Assembly: GCA_949752745.1 (NCBI GenBank)
Contig: OX457025.1
Location: forward strand, 99,621,587 to 99,685,586
Direction: 5' to 3'
DNA: 64,000 nucleotides
DNA from: Protula sp. h YS-2021
Lineage: Eukaryota; Annelida; Polychaeta; Sabellida; Serpulidae
A program made the translations under genes and the position numbers. Under the pieces are notes generated by a model. The model had not been told where the DNA came from, made no database searches, and worked only from the letters and a program-made list of their open reading frames with translations. Within the stretch, counting starts at the first letter, position 1. Every line of letters starts with the position of its first letter. Below, in pieces: positions 36,312 through 49,097 of the stretch.

Positions 36312-37519
36312 CAAATCTACCGTAATAATTGACATTTGTTAACACACAGAGAGAATTGCTTATTACGTAATCTGTAATAGTCCGTAATCGTCTCATTTGA
36401 ATTTTTGGTCACTTGACCTTGGTCACATGATATTTAAAGGCCGGAACGTAAATACACATTTTCCAGGTGAGTTCGAAAGCTTAAGTGTTTGTACTTTAAC
36501 GACGAAACGTAAGGCAATCAGTCCATTAAAAGCGTGCTTTTTTTTTTTGCAAAAATAAAAAAAGTATAATAATATGCATGAAAATTCAGTGACTGTTAGA
36601 ATATGAGGAGTTACGAGTAGTTTGCAGGATTCGTGCCTCAAAACATATGAAGTTGTTCCCTATTAGCGGAACAGTGGAAGCCTTCGTAGCTATGGCACAG
36701 AAATACACGAAGTAATTTCAAGAAGAGCTGACTCGGAGCTAATGAGTCTGGGCAGTTTTGTAAATTTTTCTCTTGAAGAACACATATTTTCAACTTTGCG
36801 CTACAAAACACAATATAGGATGCTAAGGATATTCAATAGTGAAATCTCTTCAGTAGGGTTCTGTCTATCTACGTCGAATTTCCCCATCCACCATCTTTCC
36901 CAATTCCAAGTCTGAAACTTTGAGTATTACGAGCCCAACAGCGTACAGCCCAAGAACTACTGTCCTCGAATTAGCAATAAAAATGAGGTTATAGATAATT
37001 ACTGTCTAAGTCTCAAATGATATCATGTTAGAATTTTTGCACATTAATTAATACGTATGGTGACATCGCGAACATATGATCTTAAAAGCTGCGATGTTGT
37101 GTTACGCAATGGGCGATAACAGAATATTCTGATAAACTACACTTGTCAAGAAACAAGTTTTTTAACAATCCTTACTGTTTTAGGCCTTTTTAAGATTGCT
37201 TTCTTACTGCAAATTTTACATTCCACTGGCATGTTACTGGATATAGGTTTCTGTCGTTTTCTTTGTAACTGAGCGATATTATAAGTACTACAACAAAATT
37301 CAAGCCTCTGTCTGCTTTGCTGGAACATTGATCACAGAGTTTTTTTTTTTTTTTTGAGAAAAGAACGAAACAAAAAGTGCAGCTCCATACCATGAACTAG
37401 TCGATATTTAATAAGTAAAAAACCTCAGTCAGGGAGCGTGGGTAAGATTACATCCAAAGCCCTGTCATAGCTAGAAAGAACCGCATACTGAAGAAAACTG
37501 CAGTTCCCACGTGAAATCT

Positions 37520-38130
37520 GCCTTACAAATAGGCAACTACGTCTTGAAGTATGGTAAAAAATGAGTAAGCATTTTACCAAGTGCCATGAGAGGATCGTGT
37601 CAAGGTGTTGGGTGAAAGCAAAAGAACCACATACGAAGGACTTAGGAAAGAGTGTGAAGAAGGTGGTTGGAAAGCATGGTGCCAACCTGCTAAAGTGGGC
37701 TGTCCAGAATTCGCTTTCAGATCTGACTGGGACATGTGTAGGATATTGGAAATTACATGGAAAGACCGAAGCACTCTCAAGACAGCATACGAGAAATCGA
37801 CGGAAACAGCATCCGGCTGATTATGGTTAAGACGAGAATAAGTAAGCTGGTACTCGAGCAGATCACACAAGAAATAAGAAGATGCTCTCAAATATCATCA
37901 AAAAGCGGCTTCAGGATAGACAGGCCACAAACAACGGGAGTGCTATCAGCAGGGGGGGATGCAACAGCTTGATCAACTGTCGTAGCACCGCTTCGTCAAT
38001 TGCTCCGGAGATGTAATTTCAGAAAACCAACTAGACGACGAAGACTCGACCAATATAAGATTCGACTGCAACCTTGTACAATATAACTGTGTACTAAAAA
38101 TCCTGCAGAGAATGCTTACGATAGTTGACC
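37520..38130 (+). other. Unrecognised coding-like stretch
   Basis: Two overlapping plus frames (37561-37830 and 37605-37820) and a minus frame (37574-37891) have near-normal composition and no repeat structure. I do not recognise any domain. It could be a degraded gene or transposon fragment, or chance. Confidence 0.2.
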
Positions 38131-38139
38131 CTTAAGATG

Positions 38140-40420
38140 CGAAAGGCATTGCTTTAGAAAGATGTTATAGATGGGTTCCCACAGCTTCTTTCCTCGGAAA
38201 ATTTTTTTCCTTGATCAAATGCAGCAAATAGATACAAAGTTCTAAGAGACAGATGATCATAAATAATTTTTCTCATCAAGTAAGCAAATTTGAGGAACAG
38301 GTCATTCCTATAAAGTCTAATAGAATGATTTTTCGTAATCAGTTAGCTAATTTCCAGGAAAGTGAGAGAACACATTGTTTATTAGCACTGACCGATGTAT
38401 TCAGATGTTTTTTTTTTTTTTTTTTTTTTTTTTTGTTTCTGGCTGGTATGAAAAAAGAGATTTATTTCTAAATTCAATGTTACAAAAAATAGAGCTTTCT
38501 GTCATTGTATCTGTCTATACATCCCTATGTGTCTCGAGGTCTAAAAGTAAAACAGTCTTTTCCTGCATTACTGTTGCTACAATGTAAAAAACTAGTAAAT
38601 CTAAAAATTTTAATACCAAACTTCACAAAAGCAGCTCCTGTCAGCAGATTGACAAAAATAAGAGATAACCAAGACTTTGTACATGTGGTCATTGCAGATG
38701 ATATTTTCACTACTTTCTGTAATTTCTCCTATAAATTTGTACATTAAATATAAAAATTTCTCTCACTTAATTGATTGCAATGTGTTAGATCATCTAAAGG
38801 GCAGGTTAAAATTAATGGCCACTGAAATATAGGCCATCCAGTTAAATAAATTAGAAAATGTAAGTAGTTCGATAGAAAAATGCCAATAAGATATTAATTA
38901 TGGATAGGGATTGGCTGTTTGAATGTCTATTACAAATGCAAATTCAACAAAGGTAGTAATCCATTTTTTTATTGAAGCACCTTAAATTAATTCAGTTTAA
39001 ACAGTGTATGCGCATCATCGGTCTGTTCAAGTAATTTATGGATTGCTGATGTACATGGAAATGAGTTTTCCGACGCCAATATGTATAGATAACTTTCCCT
39101 AAAATAAACTAGTATAATAGTTAGGAAGATACTTCTCATAAATATATACAAAATATTAGTCTAGATGTGTTTTAAGACTTTTTAAAAATAAGTATATCTT
39201 AAATCATATTATAGACTAAACAGCTTTTGTGCTCCTAAGCATACACATTCCATCTGAGTAAAGTAACATACTGCCATTATACCATAAAATGAAACACAGA
39301 ATCTAGTAATATATCCGCGATGGCTTCTTTTATTATTTAAATGGATTGCTATTTTTAAAATTCTATCTGTATAAAAGAAATAATTTTACATGCATCACAC
39401 TTGTTTCAAAAACATGATCAGCACAACTAAGAATACACCTATTTAAATATTATCCGGAATTTGAAAGGTGAAGTCTGTCCACGCATAGATCCCAGTGGTA
39501 GGGTCTATTTCTCATACAATGTCAGTAGCACAAACAGTCCAACCACAACCGATATTGTCAAGATGGATCAAAGAAACCAAACTTATTTCAGCAGTTACTA
39601 TCATACTCTTCATACTTTTTTATCAGGGCCAAACTGTCATGCATTTTACACATTCGGTATTTTTAAGGCAAACCTCGAGGGCACAGTTAGATAAAAATAG
39701 GACATCCAACCCTGTATAGAAATGGTGCCTTGAAGCCTAAGCTGTACCTAAGCTTACTTATACCCCAGCAGTGGGTTCATTGGCCTCCCACAATTGTCAG
39801 AATCCAATACAAAATATGCCGGCGCGATAGTCTATCGCTATTATAACACAAGCCTGCGTAATTATGCATTTTACAGTTTCGTCACAAAGCCTTTGTTAGA
39901 GTCATGTTGACTTGCATCTATGACGTTCGGGTCAATACGATTAGCAAAATTTCATACGCAGTTAGACAAAGCAATTTTTTTAAATAATTTCTGTAGACGG
40001 GAGCGCATTGGAACTGAGGTGCGTGTTATAACGAGTATTAATAAAATTAGTAAGTGTATATTGTTTTAAATTTATGCATTATTTGTATGTGTAAACTAGG
40101 ATTAAAAGATAAGAAGATTTAAATTTTTTCCTTGCTTTATCTTATGCCCAGTCTTTTAAGAACATATACAATAAGAAAATGTAAAACGTAGCTTTAACAC
40201 CTGCAAAATGTATTATGTGAGAAATAAATAAGTCTCGATATAATTACATATTTTACTAACTCAGATGTTAAGCTTTCTGTTTCTGAAAACAAAATTGCCT
40301 TTACATCAAAAGCGACAATGCCACGATTAATCAAATAATGCTCTTAATATCAAGTGTGTCATCTATGAACATCCCTACTGTAATTAATCTGCGTTACATG
40401 GATATCAAATTCGAAACGAG
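38140..40420. other. Unannotated AT-rich stretch
   Basis: No gene recognised. Contains a long T-run (38406-38434). Confidence 0.4.
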
Positions 40421-40429
40421 ATTTCGCTC

Positions 40430-41070
40430 CTCCGCAAGCGCTTGTCTAAACCCTCAGTTGGGATGTGATGCTCGCGTACCGGTTTTCTAAGCATATCCCA
40501 CGCGTGTGCGATCTGCGAAACATCCGTTTTGTGCTTGAAGATACTGCTGCTTGGCTGTCGCGGAATGTGGACGTGCATTGTCCTACTTTAGAATTAGACC
40601 GCACAAAAGGGACCGTCGATGTCTCCAAAATTTCTTCTCGATAATGTTTAGAATGCTATTGACAAAGCGGAGTTAAGTGCGATGAGCAAACGATATAGCT
40701 GCCCATACAGTCACGCTTTGACTGCCCAATCAATCTCTTCCTTAAATTGAGGCGTCGCTAAAGCGCTCATTCGTTCTTTGCGAGCGCGCGCTCTTCCGTC
40801 GGCGTTCTTTAAGTAAAACGATATTCATTGATAAAAAGGACTTAGTTTCATTGTCTCTGTGTCCAGTGGAGATGTGCATTAACTCAAGTCATGTGCTCCT
40901 TCGAACGGGCGCTAATGGTAATCCTCGGTAAGGGTGCATAAACCTATCAACGGAGCCGGCTTCTCACAGTCTGGCTACGGGTTCCAGAGGTCTGTCTGGT
41001 AGTGACTGTGTCCGCAAGAAAAACGCTCTCGGAGATGTGACAGACATATTCTTTGTTCCTGTCTGGGGGT
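40430..41070 (-). pseudogene. Tc1-like transposase relic
   Basis: On the minus strand, out-of-phase segments follow Tc1/mariner transposase order. First comes a helix-turn-helix end with SQTVRSRLR (about 40950-40985), then PYRGLPLAP (about 40905-40930). Next is VLFINEYRF (about 40810-40835), the position of the first catalytic Asp, here reading NEY in place of DES. Then ADGRARA-like sequence (about 40780), VTVWAAIS (about 40700), DNARPH (about 40575-40592, second catalytic Asp) and AWDMLRKPVR (about 40485-40510). Several frameshifts and stops separate these. Terminal repeats were not found. The C-terminal half is best preserved. An ancient, dead copy. Confidence 0.7.
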
Positions 41071-41718
41071 AGTAACTCTCGAATTTCCCGGTCGAAATAA
41101 TAATCAAATTGAAATTGTCTTATCTCGAGCAATCAAATATAGATGTGAATATAGGACATAAAATCGCTTTGATTTCCTTCTAAGAATTCGTTTATCAACC
41201 TTTGAGTATCCATTTGGATATGACCCACAAATGATAAACTGAAAGATTGTTCAACTTCTAAATTACCCGAAGATCGCTTTTTATTTTTAACGTTTTGATT
41301 TTCATCAAGTAATACGTTGCTCGCTAAATTCTCGTCGATTTCTTGTGTGTTTCCATCCATGATTAATTGAATTATAAATCGTATAATATTTTCGCATCTT
41401 CTATAGGCAGGGATCTGATTTTGGATTTTAAATCTCGACCATCAAAGCGCCCTTGGAACTCACCACAAGGATTAAATTTTAATTTCTGAATTAAAGCAAT
41501 TGCACAACAGCCACAGTTGATTGATCCGATGTCATCAAAGAGTATGTGATTATATGTGTAATCTTAGCAGTGAATGAATCGTCGCAGGCTCATGTGAGTA
41601 CATTAGTATAATAACCGATTAATTGATCCCATTTTATACAGCTTACAGAGGTGGAACTTTGTTCACCGGCGTCAAAGCCGCGATCGATCATAATAACTGT
41701 TTTCATTCCTCGAGAAAA

Positions 41719-41995
41719 TTTATAAGGTGGACCAAATATCCTAGGACAAATGGACGCCCGGGGGACTAAATATCCTGAGGGGAGGCCAAATGTTCTAGGA
41801 CGAATGGCCCCCCGGGGGACTAAATATCCTGAGGGGAAGCCAAATATTGTAGGACGAAGGCCCCCGGGGGACTAAATATCTTGAGGGGAAGCCAAATATT
41901 CTAGGACGAATGGACCCCCGGGGAACTCAATATCCTGAGGGGAAGCCAAATATTCTAGGACGAATGGCCCCCGGCTGAACAAATATCCCAGGATA
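41719..41995. repeat. About 59-bp minisatellite (about 4.5 copies)
   Basis: The unit gactaaatatcctgagggga-agccaaatattctaggacga-atggccccccggg repeats with small changes. Confidence 0.85.
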
Positions 41996-42439
41996 TTTGG
42001 CTCTTGATGGGGCATTTCTGCTATGGGCCATTCCTCCTAGGACACCGGGAGAGAACATCCAAGTACGAAAGGCTAATTATATATTTGTCACCTCAATCAT
42101 GTAATTTTTAGTGAAAATGTGTATGTCGGATCTGGGATGCCCCTACAACATGATAAATATGTGAAATATGAAATCAACTCCAGGAGATGCTGTTCCCCAC
42201 AATGGCATAACCGTAAAGGACAAGATTTAATAGTGACCACTTAGACACCCGCAAAATATGGTCGTCCATCATCGCAAAATCTGGTTTTATAAAATTCAAA
42301 GTACAGCCGATGACCTCAAGAGGTCATGAGAGGCCACAAAATCTGATCAGACTTAGAGCCCATCTGCCCGAGCACTGACATCGATTTTCATCCAAATAAG
42401 CTCACACACTTTTATTGACTATTGTTCGCAAAATGTGTA

Positions 42440-43130
42440 AGATCCACATATACGAAGTCCTTGAAAGTGCGAAAACAAAGCCTAGCGGCGACCCATACGG
42501 TCAGGAGGTCATCAGAATCTAGCCAGCCTGAGGGTGTCATCCAGATGAACAATTTTTCCGAAGTTATTTTATCTTTTTCAGAAATTACTCTTATATACAG
42601 TGGTAGAAGGTAAAAAATTCAAATGTAAGCTGTAACCTAGAATGATTCATAAAGTCTCCAAAATGTTATCAGCCTCAGCCTCATATCAACACCCACTCTG
42701 TGTTTCATTAAATCCGTTAAAAAGACTTCAACGGAACTGAGTTCACAAGGCGCATAAAAATCTTTACGAAAAAGTTTTACGATAAGCTGTGGCCTTGATT
42801 GGCCACTCCAGGTCCTCAGTCCAGTCGTGACCCCAAATGGCGACTCAAGGTCACATAAATCTGATCAACCCCGACAGGTCTTTTACGATATTCACACGGG
42901 CAGGATTCGCACAAATGTGTTCACAAGACCCACCAGACTCGCCCTTACGTCAGGGTAGACGAAAACTTCGAAATACAGACGTGACCTTGAACGAGCACTC
43001 AAGGTTACCAAAATTTTGTCAGCCCGAGAGATCCACATGAATACTTGTATCAAGTTTTTGCAAAATTCCATTCACATATTTTGCCGGAATCGGATGAGCA
43101 AACGAACGGACAGACGATCAAGTCAAAACC
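42440..43130 (+). mobile_element. Pearl-like core with degenerate ~160-bp units
   Basis: Three or four very diverged units share the layout gaaaa...aagc-tgtgacc...ggtca...aaaatctgatcagcc...cacatgaac. They end with a short gaacggacagacgatcaag microsatellite-like tail (about 43107-43125). This resembles the 3' part of the pearl-like elements at 31.3 kb and 62.4 kb. Its last part is carried along in the tandem duplication 42811-46275. Confidence 0.45.
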
Positions 43131-44570
43131 ATTGTGTTTAATCTGACCTAGTCAAATCTGGGCATAAATATGGGCAAACCTGGGCAAATAATTGAGTACA
43201 AAGCGGAATATAAACACTAAATGAAAAAGAGTTTTTTTTAACAAATTGATATTTTGTGCAGTAGATTTTTTTATATTCCACAAAGCGTTGCGAGGCCGTT
43301 GTTATTTCCCATTGTTATAATCCAGATCTAGTTTCAGTGGTCTCGTTATGTTGCGGAATGGGGGCGGGGGGAGGGGGGCGGCAGGGGGCAGCTAGAAAAG
43401 GCCAGCTATGGGGCTGCTGTGTGTTTGTTATTTCCAGCTTTTGATAGGGAAGTTAATAATAACATATGCAGAAAAAATAACTGAATGTCTTACAGTATTT
43501 ATTGTTATTTATTGAAATGATTTTCGAACTTCATGATTCCCAATGTTTTTTTTGTATAAAATGAAACCGTTTAACAAAATTAATGCGCAGTTTAACTCGA
43601 CAAATTACAGTTAATTAATGACTGTCATTACGTTCCATAAAAAAAAACAAACAAATAAACAATAAACATTCAATACTTCTACTTGTTCTGTTTGTCGATT
43701 TCTTACAGTTAAAACGCTTTACTGAAAATTCTCAAATCTCACGCGTTTATGGTACTTCATTAAATAAATGCCATTTAACTTATCAACTGAACTGGCAGAT
43801 ATTAACTCAATGAAAAGAAAAGGCGGAACTGGTCAAAAATATATTTATGCTGACCGAAGGTAAGTAAAGATCTACTTTGTTACATGACTTCACTGGTGTT
43901 TTTATTACACATTATTGCCGCATCTATCGACCTTCGTGTTCAGGAGAACACAGAAAAGTCATTGACTTGGGAATCAAAGCATTTAGGCCCGGAAGAAAAA
44001 TAGTCTTGATCCTCATCACAATTTTTGTCAAATTTGAACCTGCCGGCCGGCAATCATTTTTTTTTAATCAGACCCGGCCGGAGCCGAGGTTTTTTTTAAA
44101 AATTTCGTTCACCAAAATGCTATCGCTTTTTCGCTAAGATATGATTTGATGATTATTATAAAACGTTTATATATGACATAACACTTACAGTGTCAATTTA
44201 TGCGTTGCTATTTTGAAGGGTTGATGTGTTTTGCCGAAGGCTGCACAATTTCAGGGTCAGTTGTTCCCCCGAAAGGCCGTTTTCAGCACTTTCTCTTTCC
44301 AGATATATCGTTTTACTTTAAAGTTTTACACACTTAAATGGATGGTCGATTTCTATTCTTTTTTGTTTTACTCGCATTTTTTTAGACCGGGTCATTTTTT
44401 TTAGATTTTAGTGACTCGGCCAGGGAATGAGAAACAAGGATATATTTTTCCTCGATTACCCAAGTCATTTAACAACTATAATTACTACATCTTCTTCTCC
44501 ACACACTCTGCATACGGAAATCTCATACAGGGTGGTGAAATTACTCTGTACTATAATGTACGCTTGCTAA
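42811..44570. repeat. 1.7-kb tandem duplication, copy A
   Basis: Starts ggtcctcagtccagtcgtga and ends gtacgcttgctaa. Copy B follows head-to-tail at 44571. Both contain a pearl-like tail (acggacagacgatcaagtca), a G-rich run, gcgttgcgaggccgttgtta and the GACCCG/CGGGTC-type hairpin repeat. Copy A has an extra stretch (about 43975-44035) that copy B lacks. No coding content recognised. Confidence 0.85.
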
Positions 44571-46275
44571 GGTCCTCAGTCCAGGTCCTCAGTCCAGTCG
44601 TGACCTCAAATGGCGACACAAGGTCACATAAATCTGATCAACTCCGACAGGTCTTTTACGATATTCACACGGGGTTTAAATCCGTTTGCAGGATTCGCAC
44701 AATTGTGTTCACAAGACCCACCAGACTCGCCCTTACTTCAGGGTAGACGAAAACTTCGAAATCCAGGCGTGACCTTGAACGAGCACTCAAGGTTACCAAA
44801 ATTTTGTCAGCCCGAGAGATCCACATGAATACTTGTATCAAGTTTTGTAAAATTCCATACACATATCTTGCCGGAATCGGATGGGCAAACGAACGGACAG
44901 ACGATCAAGTCAAAACCATTGTGCCTAATCTGACCTAGTCAAATATGGCCATAAATATGGGCAAGCCTGGGCAAATAATTGAGTACAAAGCGGAATATAA
45001 ATACTAAATAAAAAAGAGATTTTTTAAAACAAATTGACATTTTGTGCAGTTTTTTATATCCCACAAAGCGTTGCGAGGCCGTTGTTATTTCCCATTGTTA
45101 TAATCCAGATCTAGTTTCAGAGGTCTCGTTATGTTGCGGAGTGGGGGGGGGGGGGCGGCAGCTAGAAAAGGTCAGCTAGGAGTGTGTGTGTTTGTTATTT
45201 CTAGCTTTTGATAGGGAAGTTAATAATAACATATGCAGAAAAAATAACTGAATGTCTTGCAGTATTTATTGTTATTTATTGAAATGATTTTCGAACTTCA
45301 TGATTCCCAATGTTTCTGTATAAAATGAAACCGTTTAACAAAATTAATGCGCAGTTTAACTCGACAAATTACAGTTAATTAATGGCCGTCATTACGTACC
45401 ATAAAAAAAACAAACAAACAAATAAACAAAAAACATTCAATACTTCTACTTGTTCTGTTTGTCGATTTCTTACAGTTAAAACGCTTTACTGGAAATCCTC
45501 AAATCTCACGCGTTTATGGTATTTCATTAAATAAATGCCATTTAACTTATCAACTCAACTTGCAGATATTAACTCAATGAAAAGAAAAGGCGGAACTGGT
45601 CAAAAATATATTTATGCTGACCGAAGGTAAGTAAAGATCGGCTTTGTCACATGACTTCACTGGTGTTTTTATTACACATTATTGCAGCATCTATCGACCA
45701 TTGTGTTCAGGAGAACACAGAAAAGTCATTGACTGGGGAATCAAAAAATTTGACCCTGCCGGCCGGCAATCTTTTTTTTTTTTAAATTTCGTTCAGCAAA
45801 ATGCTATCGTTTTTTCGCTAAGACATGATTTAATGGCTTTTTCAAAACGTTTATATATGACATAACACTTACAGTATCAAGTTATACGTTGCTATCTTGA
45901 AGCGTTTGATGTGTTGATGTTGTACAAAAATGCCAGCGCCGAAGGCTGCACAATTTTAAGATCAGGTGCTCCCCCTAAAGGCCTTTTTCAGCACTTTCTC
46001 TTTCCAGATATATCGTTTTTACTTTAAAATTTTACACACCCAACCGGATGGTCGATTTCTATTTTTTTTTTTATTCGAATTTTTTTAGACCGGGTCATTT
46101 TTTTTTAGATTTTAGTGACTCGGCCAGGGGATGAGAAACAAGGATATATTTGTCCTCGATTACCCAAATCATTTAACAACTACAATTACTACATGTTCTT
46201 ATCCACACACTCTGCATACGGAAATCTCATAAAGGGCGGTGAAATTACTCTGTACTATAATGTACGCTTGCTAAA
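44571..46275. repeat. 1.7-kb tandem duplication, copy B
   Basis: Head-to-tail duplicate of copy A; the first 13 bases (ggtcctcagtcca) are repeated once more at the junction. It differs by scattered substitutions and several indels, so the duplication is not very recent. It ends about 140 bp from the Olig stop codon. Confidence 0.85.
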
Positions 46276-46413
46276 CCCTGTGACATATTCTCAAAAGAAA
46301 ACTTTAAAAAATTAATATCCTACAGGCTACCATGTTTTTAATCTAATTGGGCATGGAACATATCATACAGCAGTTTTTAAACAAAAGAAATTAATATGAA
46401 TACATTTAAAATA

Positions 46414-47328
46414 TTATAAGGCTGCAGGAGGCTTTTCGTTGACGAAACTTGAACCACCAACTTGAGCAAATACAGATCCTGATTGCATGCCTGAAATGTG
46501 CCTTGGGTCCAGCATTCCGGATAAAGTCCTCGGATCGAGTCCCGGATATTGTGGATGATTTGTGTGGCAGAATAATGGCGATTGTTTACTCACGAAGGCT
46601 CCCTGTTTTGATAAATTCGCAGGCAGAGTGATGTGCAAAGGTAAAGGCGAGGATTCCGATGTTGCCCTTGGTGGCGTCACTACGGGTAAACACAGCGGTG
46701 CGAATGGTATCGCCACCGGTGCTGGTCCCCTCGGTTCGTGTTTAGCACTTTCAAATGCTGACACCTTGTTTGGCGACAAACCTCCTGTAGGTTGAACACG
46801 AACTGGTGATAGGCTCGTCGTCGGCTGGATATGAACTGGCGACAACCTTGCCGTCGGTTGAACACGAACTGGCGACCGTCTCGCCGTCGGCTGGATATGA
46901 ACTGGAGGTTGGTTTTTATAAACATCACTTACTAGCTTCTTCATCTCCTCGAGTGATTTATTCAGCATGAGAATGTAGTTCTTAGCGAGTAGCAGTGTGG
47001 AGATCTTGGACAACTTCCGGACGGACGGACCATGGGCGTAGGGCATGACCTCGCGAAGTCCGTCCAGGGCTGAGTTCAAATCGTGCATTCGTTTCCGCTC
47101 CCTTGAGTTGATTTTTAACCGGAGGTCGTGAAGCTCTCGCTCGTCAACACATTTTGATGCCAAGTACGACCGTTTCTTCTTACCAGTACAAGATCCTGAT
47201 TTGTATCCGCTTTGGCAGGAGTTCGGGGTTACCTGTGGTTGGTACGACTGTTCGCTCCCGACGGAGTCGGTGTCTGAGACATCCTCAATGTCCAGGTAAC
47301 CCTCGCTGTTTTCACTGGTGCCCATCAT
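46414..47328 (-). CDS. Olig: Olig-family bHLH transcription factor
   Basis: A 304-residue protein from a single exon. The bHLH domain spans about residues 69-128: the basic region reads [20 protein letters not shown], followed by [20 protein letters not shown] and [20 protein letters not shown]. The [22 protein letters not shown] run is characteristic of Olig proteins, nuclear DNA-binding regulators of neural cell fate in animals. An acidic, Ser-rich N-terminus (residues 5-30) and a Lys/Arg stretch (50-53) precede it. After the domain, residues 142-185 consist of four 11-residue repeats (PVxxQPTxxxS), unlike anything I know in other Olig proteins. The C-terminal part is Pro/Ser-rich. The first of two adjacent Met codons is taken as the start; either is possible. 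The name is at family level; which Olig paralogue is not decided. Confidence 0.92.
   Translation of the reverse strand: MMGTSENSEGYLDIEDVSDTDSVGSEQSYQPQVTPNSCQSGYKSGSCTGKKKRSYLASKCVDERELHDLRLKINSRERKRMHDLNSALDGLREVMPYAHGPSVRKLSKISTLLLAKNYILMLNKSLEEMKKLVSDVYKNQPPVHIQPTARRSPVRVQPTARLSPVHIQPTTSLSPVRVQPTGGLSPNKVSAFESAKHEPRGPAPVAIPFAPLCLPVVTPPRATSESSPLPLHITLPANLSKQGAFVSKQSPLFCHTNHPQYPGLDPRTLSGMLDPRHISGMQSGSVFAQVGGSSFVNEKPPAAL
46774..46905 (-). repeat. 33-bp coding tandem repeat inside Olig (4 copies)
   Basis: Four tandem 33-bp units encode alternating PVHIQPT and PVRVQPT repeats directly after the bHLH domain. The units are in frame with no stop, so they lengthen the protein without breaking it. 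Confidence 0.85.
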
Positions 47329-47395
47329 TGCTTTTCCAATGTCTAAAAATTATTTATTTTCCAGTGAAACCGTGTTGAAGCTCTACCACTGGTAT

Positions 47396-47416
47396 ATCCA
47401 ATCAACTATATAGTTT
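47396..47416 (-). promoter_or_regulatory. Possible TATA/CCAAT-like elements upstream of Olig
   Basis: About 80 bp upstream of the start codon the minus strand reads CTATATAG (about 47407-47414) followed by GATTGGAT. Position is plausible for a core promoter, but such matches are common in AT-rich DNA. Confidence 0.25.
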
Positions 47417-47429
47417 CTTTTTTAAACAA

Positions 47430-48300
47430 GCAATTTATATATTGACGTTAATTCTTCCGGGCAGTATCTCGATTCGTCTGCAACGAAAACACCCACAAAG
47501 GCTCTTCGTTAACACTTGGTTGCCTGTCAGATATTGGTATTATCATGACAAGACTGTCAATCAAATATCAAAATATATGTGCAGTTTCCATGACTTTGTT
47601 TCATTCCGTGTTTTGCCGTGGGTCTTCTCTTTTGTCAACAGCTCAATTTAACATAATTTTCATTCAATTAACAACACAAAGTTATCATTTTAATTATATC
47701 AATTTTATCCCGTATCATATAAGAAAAATATCACATGTCTGCCTACGTCACTAACACGTCACTTTTTGCCCGTCACTTTGAAAAAAAAACCTTTCATTTA
47801 TTTCCTATCGGCAATAATGTTTCTCTTTATTTTCAACGTCTAATAACTGTAACCAGTTCGGATGGCGTGAAAATGGCGCTTTGAGATGAACACCCCTCAA
47901 AAGAATAACACGACAGTTCTGAGAGCAGCAATCATGTCTTCAACCATTTAAATAGCGGCAAAATGACAGCTTGACCAGTGAAGGAGAGGGCTGTCTGTCT
48001 AATTAAAATCAACCAATGAAATGCAGAACCCTGGGGAAGTTAAGCGAATATCACAAGCCCTTTGTGAAAAGGGGGTGGGCCACACAGGCTTGCCTACTCA
48101 CACTGCTTGCATTATCCTGGCAGCAAAAAAAAGTGCATCTTGCATTGAAGGTTGTTTAAAATTTTAAGTTGTTTGCTTGCGTTTCCAGTAAAAAAATTCT
48201 ACGTTATTTTTTTCTACGATGTTTTTAATCCGTCCCAGCTGAGGCTTTTATTCGATGGGTCAAAAGTTTCACAGTTCTTCATTCTCTTGATGCCAAAATA
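47430..48300. other. Olig upstream region, no gene seen
   Basis: AT-rich sequence upstream of Olig; may hold regulatory DNA, but nothing specific is recognisable by eye. Confidence 0.4.
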
Positions 48301-48317
48301 GAGTGCAGGGTTACAAG

Positions 48318-48885
48318 TTTATCGGATTGTCGTGTTCATCAGGCTTGTGTTTATAAGATTGTCTTGTTTATCAGAATGTTGTGTTTATCAGACTGTCGCG
48401 TTTATCAGATTGTCGTGTTTATCAGACCGTCGTATTTATCAGATTGTCGTGTTTACCAGATTGTCATGTTGATCAGAATTGTCGTGTTCATCCGATTGTC
48501 GTGTTTATCAGACCGTCGTATTTATCAGATTGTCGTGTTTACCAGATTGTCCTGTTGATCAGAATTGTCGTATTTATTAGAATGTTGTATTCATCAGATT
48601 GTCGTGTTTATCAGATTGTCGTGTTTATCAGATTGTCGTGTTCATCAGATTGTCGTGTTTAGCAGATTGTCCTGTTTATCAGAGTGTCGTGTTTATGAGA
48701 CTGCCTTGTTCATCAGAATGTCATGTTCATCAGGTTGTCGTGTTCATCAGATTGTCGTGTTTATCAGACCGTCGTATTTATCAGATTGTCGTGTTGATCA
48801 GAATTGTCGTATGTATTAGAATGTTGTATTCATCAGATTGTCGTGTTTATCCGACTGTCGTGTTTATCAGATTCTCGTGTTGCGC
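48318..48885. repeat. 15-16-bp minisatellite (about 35 copies)
   Basis: The unit gtttatcagattgtcgt repeats with frequent variants (ttcatcag, accgtcgtat, gatcagaattgtcgt). A larger block of about 90 bp is itself reiterated (near 48415, 48505 and 48755), so there is higher-order structure. Plus-strand frames (Leu/Ser/Val/Ile-rich) are spurious. Confidence 0.9.
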
Positions 48886-49097
48886 GTGTGAAGAGGACCG
48901 AAGACTTGATGACAGCAGATTAAAACCAACGCAAAAATATGTTCAGACTGAAGATAAAAAATGTCCAAAACTTATTTTATCAACATTAGAAAATTTGAAT
49001 CAAGTGGCAGCAAAGATACTTCTCAATGTTAAGTGTACGAGGTAAAATTCAAACAGGTAACATTTCACACAATATATCCTTTTATGCTGTGACTGAA

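Noticed and set aside
37561..37830. Possible gene fragment with Lys-rich product
   Set aside because: No motif recognised and competing frames on both strands; kept only as an unrecognised stretch.
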